Assembly: GCA_018398765.1 (NCBI GenBank)
Contig: JAHBMJ010005084.1
Location: forward strand, 13,675-56,456
DNA length: 42,782 bases
Source of the DNA: Chromera velia
Taxonomy: Eukaryota > Sar > Chromeraceae
Direction: 5' to 3'
Below are positions 34,901 to 42,782 of this stretch, in pieces; the first letter of the stretch is position 1, and the number at the start of each line of letters is the position of its first letter. The position numbers and the translations under genes are program-made. The notes beneath the pieces were generated by a model that had not been told where the DNA came from, did no database searches, and worked only from the letters and a program-made list of their open reading frames with translations.

Positions 34901-36844
34901 ATTCAGTCAATCGCAGTGACGCCCAGACTTCCCTGTTGAAGAGGCCCTCGCGACGGACATCGCAGGCTGCTGAAGAGGCGGCGCCTACAACAGAGAAGGC
35001 AGACCAGTCCCCTTTCCGACGTGCTTCTGCTCCTTCAGTCACGTCAGTCCTGCTTTTTTCAGAGACCGTTGCGCAATTTGAAGAAACAAGGCACCCTCAC
35101 ACTTGTCCCTCCCCGGGCCTCTGCAGCCTCATTGAAGACTCACAAGATCCCGAAGTTACGGAGTCTCAAAAGGAGCGAGAGTCAGTCGGTTCTCGAGGTC
35201 GATGTCAACAACTTGATAGCATACAGATCGAGAGGAGAGGAAACTTCGTTGCCATTCCTGTTTGCAGTGGCTTCGTGATCGTACAAGAGTTCGATGAGGC
35301 CGTTGACGACATATTCGGGAAACCGTACAGGCATTCTCTCGAGGGAGAGAAAGAGAACTCTTCCCCTCTCGAATCCCGCAAGTGCAAAAAGAAGTCTTCC
35401 CCTCTTGAATCCCGCAAGTCCAAGGGTGTTTCTTCTCCACTCCAGCTTCACAAGAAACATAGCGTCGAGTCTCCTCTCGTGAAACCAGACAAGCTGAAGT
35501 GCCAATTTTCTTCTCCACGGCAGAGGGGCAAGGGGGGGAAACGGGACGTGTTTGCTTCGCCTCTGCGAGACGTAGAGATTCTCACAGAAGAAGGACCATC
35601 AGCGAATGGTTTCGATTTCCTTGGTCTGGCGGAAATCGAGGAGATTCAAGAAGCGCCTCTCCAGACACCTGCTTCTGTCACTCTCGGAGAGAACGATTTG
35701 TCTCGTTTGTTCTCATTGAACATCGGCGGTAAGTGAAGCTTCCAACTGGTTCTCCTGAAAGTTGGCTTGAAATCTTGCTGATATGGATTGGTTCTGTTTG
35801 TTCCGTCACGCAGATCTCAAGATGCCCGCCGTGGAGCAAAAGTCTCCAGTCCCGAAGGCTCGACGGCCCTTCGGGAAAGGGCTGAAAAAGAGTCAGGTGG
35901 ACGTCGATCTTGGGGAGATTGACATTGAGCTAGGTGGTTTCGGCTCCGAGGCGTCGCTGGATGACTCCGTGTCTTTCAGACAAGTGAGTTTGTGGCCCAT
36001 CAGGGGATTCTTTTCTGGATCTGATCATTTTCGCTCATTTTTGCCCCTTTGCAATTCGCAGGAGCACGTGTCAGAGGAATCAGTGCCGACAACACGGAAG
36101 CGCAAGTCCCTCCCAGGAGAAGACTGCAATCTGGAAGAGCTGATCGTAAGCACAGCTGTCCAGTGGTCCAGGACGGTCTGCCCACTTTTTGCGATTTGTG
36201 GACCCTCCAGAGTTGCTGTGCTTTCTGCAGGAAGCGCTTGCCTCGCTGCTGAAGAAAAGGCGAAAGGAGTATGCTCAGAAGATCGAAGCCTCCTTTGAGA
36301 GCATTGTGACGGAAATGGAGTCCCAAGTCGCACAGGTTGAAAGGACCTACTCTTCCAAACTTCAGGCCGTTCGCTCGAGGGCCGAGAAGGTTCGCTCGAG
36401 GGCGTTAATTTCAATTTGCAGCCCCGGCTCTTTTCAATCTTCCCCACGATTCCTCCGCACAATTCTCTTTGCAGCGGGTCCAAGAGCTTCTCTCCAAAAC
36501 AGGAGGGCGAATGCAAAAACTCCTGGAGGCTGGACGGACTGTTTCAAAGACGATCTTGCAAGAGCTCCAGTCGCTCTCCCATCTCCCCGACTGCAGTTTC
36601 GAGACATTCGACTGCAGTTTCGAGAAGAAGAAGCTGCAAAAGGTCAGCGTCCTGCAAGACTGCCCTTCTCACAGCCCCTCCTTTGTTGTCGTGAAGAAAA
36701 ACGCCCTCCATCTTGTCGTTCTCGCAGAGAATCGAGGAGGATCTGCGAAAGGCACAACGCGAGATTCGCAACTCCTGCAAGGCTTCTAGGAACGGAGATG
36801 CTTTGGCAAAGATTCAGGTTCTCTTGAGAGAGTTGGACATGTAA
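31953..36844 (+). CDS. Candidate meiotic chromosome-axis protein (SYCP2/Red1/ASY3-like)
   Basis: Eleven exons: 31953-32705, 32757-32984, 33077-33725, 33806-33878, 33961-34658, 34739-35728, 35814-35983, 36062-36145, 36231-36389, 36475-36642, 36728-36844. All junctions agree in phase and give 1362 residues (34709 is an alternative start for exon 6). Residues 1-290 are alpha-helical, ARM-like. Residues 300-418 are beta-rich and end in a helix (DAAQIRTFVSKLIG). A DAGSQNFTLLYEDDSE segment resembles the start of the Spt16M-like domain of SYCP2, compared from memory. Residues 420-1130 are disordered, basic and Ser/Pro-rich, with three 57-residue repeats at about 602-772, an RVSF motif at 555-558 and KEN at 1005. 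Residues 1216-1362 are a coiled coil. This order and size fit SYCP2 (about 1500 residues). Function is inferred from architecture; a KNL1-type scaffold is an alternative. Confidence 0.5.
32706..32756 (+). other. 51-nt in-frame intron with duplicated acceptor
   Basis: The donor is CAA|GTAAGT. The sequence CGAGATTACAG occurs twice, ending at 32756 and at 32779. Using the first acceptor keeps the frame (51 nt, no stop, so retention also stays in frame). Using the second shifts the frame into a TGA at 32813. Confidence 0.5.
34061..34573 (+). repeat. Three tandem 171-bp coding repeats
   Basis: Three nearly identical 171-bp units begin at GACAAGGGTG at 34061, 34232 and 34403, with a fourth partial copy from 34574. 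Each encodes 57 residues rich in Arg, Lys, Ser, Pro and Glu (motifs SPVKEAAPPIPPLQRKR and DHESKSRESSADRAPDEG). The unit length is a multiple of three, so copy number can change without a frameshift. The high identity indicates recent expansion or gene conversion. Confidence 0.95.
35341..35560 (+). other. KEN box and SP-rich short repeats in the axis-protein gene
   Basis: In frame, GEKENSSPLES begins the stretch (K-E-N at 35350-35358), followed by about 11-residue units SSPLESRK(C/S)K, SSPLQLHKKH and ESPLVKPDK, then SSPR and ASPLRD. KEN is a recognised APC/C degron. Clustered S-P-x-x-[KR] sites are typical CDK substrates. Both fit a cell-cycle-regulated chromosome protein but are short motifs. 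Confidence 0.4.
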
Positions 36845-38003
36845 GAGGTCGTTCAAGCACTGCCTCTTGACTCTCCCTCGACCCTTGAAATTCAGCAGTA
36901 CCTGATTTGGAAGGGTCTTCGAAGACTCTTCTTGTACAGAACTTGCGGTTGATTGTTGACAATGATTTCGGTATCTGATAATAGTGAGTACGCGAAATGC
37001 AAAACAAGTCTGCTTTCTCCAACCTTTTGAATTTATTGAAAATCTTTAATTAAAGGTAAGAATGCATTTAATAGATACATAAAGTTAGCAATTTTATTTC
37101 TAACTTTTTGAGGCTATCAGATCACCAAATCTAATAAAATCTAAATTGTGTAAGCTAATGTGTAAGATTGTTTATTGAAGAATATAGTAGTATGATAACG
37201 TACTGTAGTTTGTATTCTATTTTATGATTGTAAGGCCAATCAAATAAAATAGTGATTTTAAATCTAAATAATTATTTGTTACTGGTAGGATAAAACCGTG
37301 ACGATTGATAAAACTAGAGAAAAAAACGACTTTATGTGATTTCGTATATTTTTTTGGGGCCTATATAAGCACCGTACATAAAAAAAAATCCCAATTTTTT
37401 TTTTTGTTTTCTTTTTATCAAAAGTTGGGTACACATCTTGTGTGAAGAAGCAAGTTTCAGAGCCGATCGAAAGCGGCTATCCAAATGTTCGTTTACGACC
37501 GCATGGGTCGCACAGCGGCACACACACCCCCCCACCCCCTAACCCAAAGCTAAATGGTCGCAAACTTTTTTTAGGAGCGTTTGGTTAAAACGGTTTAGAA
37601 AAAAAAAAGCCTCCCTAACTAGCTCCCTATTTTTTTTTTCTTCTATGTGCGGCGCCTAGAGATAATACAGAAAGAATATCGATCTAGAAGAACATTCAGC
37701 TAGCTCAAAAGCTAGCTCTAAAAATATTTAGAGAAATATCAACGTACGTTTAAATTGGTTTAATAACATCATTGCTAACCTGAGCATGATTGAACTCATG
37801 TTACTACTCTAGTTACTACTGTGCCGCGTACTATCACACTGACTGCTAGACTAAGTGCTACATATAGTTTAAAGTCGGTTTGATACATCATTTAACATCA
37901 TTACGTTGATAAAATTGTCATGTATGGGCCGCTCGAAATTAGGTTCGAAAGTTTTTTTACAAAACCACACAAAACAGGATCTTTGACTTATAGTCTTTTC
38001 ACT
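36845..38003. other. AT-rich convergent intergenic spacer
   Basis: This lies between the stop codons of two converging genes. From about 37020 to 37980 it is AT-rich with A/T homopolymers (37378-37405, 37600-37640) and no ORF of note. It resembles the 7.5-8.6 kb spacer. A C-rich patch (about 37520-37545) interrupts it. Confidence 0.6.
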
Positions 38004-40857
38004 TCATCCGTCTTCTTCATCCCCAAATGAAAGCTTGAGGGCTCCTTTCTTGGTTTTCGCAGTGGTGGAAGACATCTGGACACCTTGGGGGTGCTCCCGC
38101 GCCCTCCCCCTCTCTGCAACAGTGGTGCCCGGTCGTCTGTTGTTTTCAGGCAACCGGGCTTCTTCTCTGTGTCTCTCCCTCTCTCTCTCTTGGGCACGCT
38201 CCGCTTCCCTCTCCTGTCTCTTTCTCCTCTCTTCTTCCTCTCGTCTCCCTTCCATTCTGTCCTCGTCAATGAAACGACACAAATCGTCTATCCGCATCTC
38301 TTCCTCAGTCATTACACCCAAGTCCTCCTCTCCACCAGTGCCTTCTCCCGGAGGAGACATACCACCCTCTTCAAGTGCAGGTGCAGGAGGGTCATAGGGA
38401 TCCTCTGTCAAATGAGAATCCTCTCCAGTTCTGTGTGGCGGCGCTTCCTCTCTTTCTAGAGGGGGTGCTTTGTCTTCACGTCTGGTTCTCTCATAAGGAG
38501 CATAGTCAGGACTTCTTCCTCCTCTCTCTTTCTCTCTTTGCGTGTCCCTGCCTCTGTACCTCTCTCTGCTCGCACTCCTCTCTCTTCTCCTGTCTCTGTC
38601 CCTCTCATCTCTTCGATACTCGGCTGCAGAGTCCCTTCCTCGATCCCGCCGTCTTTCTTTCTCTTCATCTCCCCCCCATGCTCGCATACCTTGACCAAAT
38701 CTCTCGGTCTCTCTCCGTCCCTCGCCACCTCTCCCCCTGCTTCTACTTCTGCTTCGGTCGCGACCAGAGTACCTGCGTCCCTCCCTGCTGCTGCTCCTCT
38801 CTCGTCTCCTGTCTCTGTCTCTGTCTCTGCTCCAACTCCTCTCCCTCCTGCCCCCCCATCCCCCCCTCTCCCTTTCTCTCTCATCCCTCCCCCTGAGACC
38901 CCGCCCGTCTCCTCGAGACCCCCCGTTACTCCTACTCTCATCCGGCCTGCCTCTCAATCCTCCCTCCTCTTCACCCCTGCAGCCAGAGAAGACAATTTGA
39001 AAGGAAACGAAAAGAAAAAAGGTTCAAACAGGGCATAGTCCCTGCATGCTCCGCAAGCCTATCCCCCGATGCAAGCAGTTCTCTCAGAATGGAAAGAGAC
39101 AGCGAGAGAGGGAAAGAAACAGAGGCACAGGAGCAGCAAGACAGATAGAATAGAGAAGCTGAAGCAGGAGAGAGAACACCGATCGCAATTCAGACAGAAA
39201 GATGATCGCGCCTGCCTGTCCGTCTCCTGACCGGTCTCGCTGCGAAGACCGCGCACCAGAAGCGAAAGGAGACCGAGACAAAGGGCCTGGTCTGTCCCTC
39301 TCCTTTTCTCGCTCCCCTGGGTCCCCCCCCCCTCTATCCCCTCCGAGCTGCCGAGCCAAGGATGCAGCCTGTGCGTTTTTTGCCTTCGGTTCGGGTTTCT
39401 TGAACACGAACTTTCCCTGAGCTTCGAGGTCGCTCACATCCATTGTCTGCGCACAAGGAAAAGAGACAGCAGGGAGAGATACAGAAAAAAAGAAGGTAGC
39501 AAGAAAGAAAGGACACGAACAAGCAAGCCAGCAAGAGCGAGGGACAGAGTGTATGTTTTTTGTTTTTCTCCCTTTTCTTCTCTTGTCCCATTGTCAGATC
39601 GAAGGACAGACAGATGGGCAGATAGACAGAAACGTAGACAGAAACGAAAAAAAAAAAAAGAGAAGACAGAAGTGGAGAGAGAGAGAGAGAGAAAGAGAAA
39701 GAGAAAGCAGAAACAGGAGATCTTCTGTACTGTTTCTGCGTTTTCTGTGACCACAGACACCTCCAGACAGGCAGGCAGGCAGGCAGGGTGCACGGTTTTC
39801 GGTTCTCGATGCTTAAAGCTTCAACTTCGTTTGCCATTCACTCACAGCCTTCCAGGCAGACACTTCGCAATTGCTCTTGACAGCCAGAGAGATTCTTGAA
39901 TGCGCACACGTACCGTACCATATCACATAGTAGACAGAGATGCAGAGCGTGATGAACGGCTTCAGACACACAAACAGACACAGAGAAAAGGGGGGGCGGG
40001 GGAGAGAGAGCAAGGAGGAAGAAGGGGAGGAAGCCGGGCAGGCAGGCAGGAAGGAAGCAAAGAAACAAGAAGACAAGAATGAAGAGACACTAACCCACCT
40101 TCAGTCCCCGGTCATCTCGATGAGTGTGCCGAATTTTCAATCCCAGCAGGTCCCCCTCGTCGAGCTCTTCCTCATTCACCACTGTTGCGTTGTGGTGGTC
40201 GTATCCTGCGTCGTCTGCGTGCTTGGCCTTCACATGCAGTTCCTGCTCCTGTTCGTCCTCCACCCTGCACAGATGGATGCAAAACCAATGAGGAAGTGAG
40301 GTTGAGGCCACTGACTCGGACTGTCATTCCAACTTTCGCACGCGCGCGCGCGCACACACACACACACACACGTTCACATCCAGCGCAGCACTACCAGCAC
40401 GGTGTGGAGAGGCAGGAAAACACAACACGGAGACACGGAGAGAGACGAGGGCCCACACGCCAACACATGAAGTTGCGGAGACGGGGGACTCACGGACAAA
40501 CCAACAGACACGGAAACATGATCGGCTGTGCTAGTACTGCAAGCGATGTGCACACGCCGCTTTTACATGTCAAAGAAGCACACAGTGACAGACTCTGGCC
40601 GCCTCCGGACTCATGACGATTCTTTACTAGATTACTCTGAGCCACACTCCTTGTTACAGTAGAGTCTAGGGCAAATTATACAGACTCGCCCCTCCCATTG
40701 CTGACGCTTTCTGCTGGTCGTAGTAAGCCTGGAGGAACTTGGGCACGTGCTTCACATACTGTACACCCCCCTTCGGACCCCGCTTCCCTCCTGCAGACCC
40801 GCCACCCCGAAAACGACGCCCACCACCTCCACCCCCGCCTCCACCGAAATCGTCCAT
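38004..40857 (-). CDS. DUF4604 (KIAA1143-like) protein with RS-rich expansion
   Basis: Four exons: 40857-40706 (a donor at 40682 is also in phase), 40264-40099, 39446-39232, 38976-38004. Phases agree throughout and give 501 residues. The start is the ATG at 40857, followed by poly-Gly and an RGG patch. Then GVQYVKHVPKFLQAYYD resembles the conserved N-terminal block of KIAA1143/DUF4604. Later blocks are EEELDEGDLLGLK (exon 2), GKFVFKKPEPK (exon 3, like the family's I-x-F/Y-R-K-P) and the extreme C-terminus LKLSFGDEEDG (like the family's LLSFDxE end). Between the last two lie about 200 residues of RS, RE and RD dipeptides, absent from the roughly 150-residue animal protein. RS/RGG composition suggests a nuclear, splicing-associated role; that is inferred. 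Confidence 0.62.
39446..40098 (-). other. Microsatellite-rich intron of the DUF4604 gene
   Basis: The 652-nt intron between exons 2 and 3 contains GGCA repeats (39768-39787), GA runs (39676-39710), AAAGA-rich DNA and a GGCAGGCAGGAAGG tract (about 40035-40060). I see no coding content; open frames are low complexity. Confidence 0.6.
40341..40370. repeat. (CG)n(CA)n alternating repeat
   Basis: Six CG units followed by about nine CA units, in the first intron of the DUF4604 gene and about 75 nt upstream (in sense) of the 3' splice site at 40265. It is a strong Z-DNA type sequence. Confidence 0.9.
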
Positions 40858-41142
40858 CAGAATGAATGAGGATCGAGACGAAGCTCTGCCTTGTGTTCTA
40901 GTGTTCCTGGCAACTTCTGTGTTGTGTTCTGATCGGAAGAGGGACGCCTCCTCTCTTCTCTCACAACCCTGCTCTGACAGGGTCTGCTGCTGCTCTGTCT
41001 AGACACGCTAAGGCACCTCCACCAAACACCGGGCAGAAGAGTCAGAGAGCACTTCCACGTGGAAACACAGGTGCCAATTAAGCAGGCCCAAGAAAAAAGA
41101 TGAGACAAGAATGACAAGGAGTCCGTCGAGCAACTACAAAAA

Positions 41143-41350
41143 AATGGCCCCGGAGGGCGGAGCGAGGCTTGAAACATATGTTCGCACTCCGTGGTCGCGA
41201 CACCGGGGGGGTGTGCGCACACAGGCCCCGGCATGCCCTCACAACTTGACGGAGAAAACATGCAGCGGCCCATGCCGGGGTTCCACACGCCATGCATGCA
41301 TGGCCCCGCGGAGGGCGGAGCTGTAATTCATTCCTGCCCTCCGGGGCCTT
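41143..41350. repeat. GC-rich block with direct and inverted copies of GGCCCCGGAGGGCGG
   Basis: GGCCCCGGAGGGCGGAGCGAGG at about 41145 recurs as GGCCCCGCGGAGGGCGGAGC at about 41302 and, inverted, as CTGCCCTCCGGGGCC at about 41335. A second inverted pair is built on GCCCCGGCATGCCC and GGGCCCATGCCGGGG-like sequence (about 41225 and 41270). It could be a short element end or hairpin-forming DNA upstream of the DUF4604 gene. No coding signal. Confidence 0.4.
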
Positions 41351-41379
41351 TGGAGTTGCGAGCGGAGCGAGCAGCTCTG

Positions 41380-41470
41380 TAGATGTTAGTACACTTCTCG
41401 ATTTGTGCGTGTCATCCTTGCGCAGGGGCCATGCATGCTAATCTTCTCTGTATCATTCCAATTTTAACAG
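41380..41470 (-). pseudogene. U6 snRNA-like sequence, probably a pseudogene
   Basis: On the minus strand the U6 core is easy to read: AAAATTGGAATGATACAGAG, then AAGATTAGC, then ATGGCCCCTGCGCAAGGATG, then ACACGCACAAATCGAGAAGTG. The ACAGAGA box and AGC triad are intact, but GCAT is duplicated right after AGC (AGCATGCATGG instead of AGCATGG). The canonical 5' stem-loop is missing: the sequence just before AAAATTGG is one arm of an inverted repeat. There is no oligo-T terminator after the 3' end. In U6 this core pairs with the 5' splice site and U2/U4. The three defects favour a pseudogene, although a divergent functional gene cannot be excluded. Confidence 0.7.
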
Positions 41471-41721
41471 ACCTCCCTGAACCTAACTACCACTTGAAAG
41501 TTCATAAAAGTTCAGGCCACATTTTTGGATAAGCTTGAAAGTCTGCGCCGCATGTGCGGATCATTTATGGTGTCTTGAAAGCTAAAGCCGTATATCTGGA
41601 TGGTGTCTTGCCCATCTACGCCGCAGGCGTGGATGGTCTCTTAAAAAAAGATGTCGCAGATAGAGATGATCTTGATTATATTTTTTCAAGTGGCACTTAG
41701 GTTTAGGGAGGTTTTTTAACA
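41466..41721. mobile_element. Short inverted-repeat element with 33-bp internal repeats
   Basis: The arms 41466-41500 and 41684-41721 are inverted copies of about 35 bp with roughly 85 percent identity (core TTCAAGTGG...TTAGG...AGGGAGGT). Between them lie degenerate 33-bp tandem units starting CTTGAAAG / CTTGCCCA / CTTAAAAA near 41574, 41607 and 41640, each ending in a GATGGTGT/GATGGTCT-like motif. One plus-strand frame stays open across three units (11 residues each). The size and arms resemble a MITE or a foldback element. The U6-like sequence is attached to the left arm. Confidence 0.5.
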
Positions 41722-41855
41722 GATGGTACCGGCGAACCAGACCAACAATAAGCGGTCTGTCTTTTTTTTCTATTCTGGTCTTTGCATGCATGGCTCAGTC
41801 TACCTTCAAAAGTTGCTTGTCAATTAAGACTGCATGCACGTAATGATTCCAAGTC

Positions 41856-41965
41856 ATCTGACGTAAGCAAACTTGCGAATAACCCCGGAAAGCAAGAAAA
41901 ATGAGAACTTCACGATTGACATACGCCAGCCAACTAGCCGACCGGACGGTCGCGCTAACTCCCCC
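41856..41965. repeat. Direct repeat copy 1 (about 107 bp)
   Basis: This is a close copy of 42667-42774, beginning ATCTGA and running through CTTGCGAA, GGAAAGCAAGAAAAATGAGA and CACGATTGAC to a C-rich end. Differences are scattered single bases. It could be a terminal repeat of an element of about 0.8 kb or a dispersed repeat. Confidence 0.85.
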
Positions 41966-42666
41966 CCTACCCCCCCGTGGGAAAAGCCGCAGAACCCCTC
42001 CCCCCCTAGGAAAAAAGCCCGGGGATATAGCTTATTGCTTTCTGGGGCCACTGACGTACGCATGCATGACGACGCAGGTTCATGCACGCTTTTCTAGACC
42101 ATTTGGGGTATGACGGTACGCTATATACTTAGTTAGAGAACGGCCAAGTACATAGACTTGAAGTCTTGAACAGAACAGAACAAACAGGAAAGTCTGAACC
42201 TACCAGACAGCAAAGTTCTTAAGTCTTCTCGACTCCATCTTTTAGCAACAGTCAAGATGTTTACGCGAAACGGCAGTGCATTGACAGCGATTATGTTATT
42301 GCTTCAATATGAGAAACCGTATAACCTATGCTCGTACACCAGTGTGTGTATGACTGATTAAACTATCATCCTATCACTTTCAACCACTAACAGACTGATC
42401 GCACTCACAGTTTCCTTCAATTACACGAGCTCACATTCAAGCATATTCAAGCCCAACTCAAGTATCCCTGGTGTATGCACTCAATTTGAGTCTGAACAAA
42501 CATGCAGGCCTTGGCCTACTAAAGGTCCGTGTGGCGCGCCTAGCACGCCTCGATACGCCACACCACATGCACTTTCTCTCACATGGGGCGGGATCTTCCC
42601 GGAACTTTTTTTTGGTGAAAGACACTGCTTAACACTGCTTACATAAGTTGGGTATTTCTGTTTTGT
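41966..42666. other. Non-coding stretch between the direct repeats
   Basis: No gene or RNA recognised. It contains C-rich tracts (41958-41977, 41996-42009) with G-quadruplex potential on the minus strand and a TGCATG palindrome near 42060. There is no reverse transcriptase or transposase frame, so if this is an element it is non-autonomous. Confidence 0.4.
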
Positions 42667-42782
42667 ATCTGATGCAAGCAAGCTTGCGAACAGCCTCGGA
42701 AAGCAAGAAAAATGAGAACTGCACGATTGACACACACCGGCCACTGAGCCGACCGGGCGATCACGCTAATCCCCCCCCCCCC
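42667..42782. repeat. Direct repeat copy 2, truncated by the window end
   Basis: Matches copy 1 at an offset of 811 bases and ends in a run of about 13 C at the window edge, where copy 1 continues as interrupted C runs. The remainder lies outside the window. Confidence 0.85.

Noticed and set aside
40666-40857. Complete 63-codon Gly-rich protein as a separate gene
   Set aside because: Its conserved block matches the N-terminus of DUF4604 proteins, and splicing before its stop joins the next exons in phase.
1-42782. tRNA genes and rRNA
   Set aside because: I found no A-box/B-box pair with a foldable cloverleaf, and no rRNA core motifs, on either strand by eye.

Overview
This window is nuclear DNA from a eukaryote. 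Genes are split by GT-AG introns, intergenic DNA is full of microsatellites, and no bacterial-type operon is present. Several signs point to an alveolate, most plausibly a chromerid alga such as Chromera: repeated TGCATGCA palindromes in gene-flanking DNA (the kind of site bound by apicomplexan/chromerid AP2 factors), very large membrane proteins with beta-helix repeats, and giant genes with pyrimidine-rich introns beside compact genes with introns of about 80 nt. The lineage is an inference; no rRNA or organelle marker is present. The window holds a 315-base assembly gap.

Layout. (1) 1-5.6 kb: simple-sequence DNA with no gene I can support and one or two weak minus-strand exon candidates. 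(2) 5.65-7.5 kb: a divergent pair, a 63-residue basic protein (minus) and an intronless protein carrying only an SRP54-type M domain behind a mitochondrial-like leader (plus), sharing about 430 bp of upstream DNA. (3) 7.5-8.6 kb: AT-rich convergent spacer. (4) 8.6-30.5 kb: a minus-strand region that I read as one giant gene. Spliced exons with compatible phases encode, in order, an acidic N-terminus, ankyrin-like repeats, a hydrophobic segment, a right-handed beta-helix region of F-x-x-N / GGG repeats, a CxxCPPG cysteine segment, about seven membrane segments and an acidic tail. (5) 30.5-31.95 kb: divergent promoter region. (6) 31.95-36.84 kb, plus: an 11-exon gene for a protein of about 1362 residues. 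Its helical N-domain, beta-rich domain ending in a helix, long disordered middle and C-terminal coiled coil match the plan of SYCP2/Red1/ASY3 meiotic chromosome-axis proteins. (7) 36.85-38.0 kb: a second AT-rich convergent spacer. (8) 38.0-40.86 kb, minus: a DUF4604 (KIAA1143-like) protein expanded by a large RS/RE domain. (9) 40.9-42.8 kb: repeats, including a U6 snRNA-like sequence fused to one arm of an inverted-repeat element with 33-bp internal repeats, and a direct repeat of about 107 bp.

The genes do not form one pathway. The most notable items are the candidate meiotic axis protein, the ankyrin/beta-helix/multi-membrane-span architecture, the SRP54 M-domain-only organelle protein, and the U6/repeat chimera. 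Exon boundaries were worked out by hand from splice signals and phase; gaps in the models are stated.
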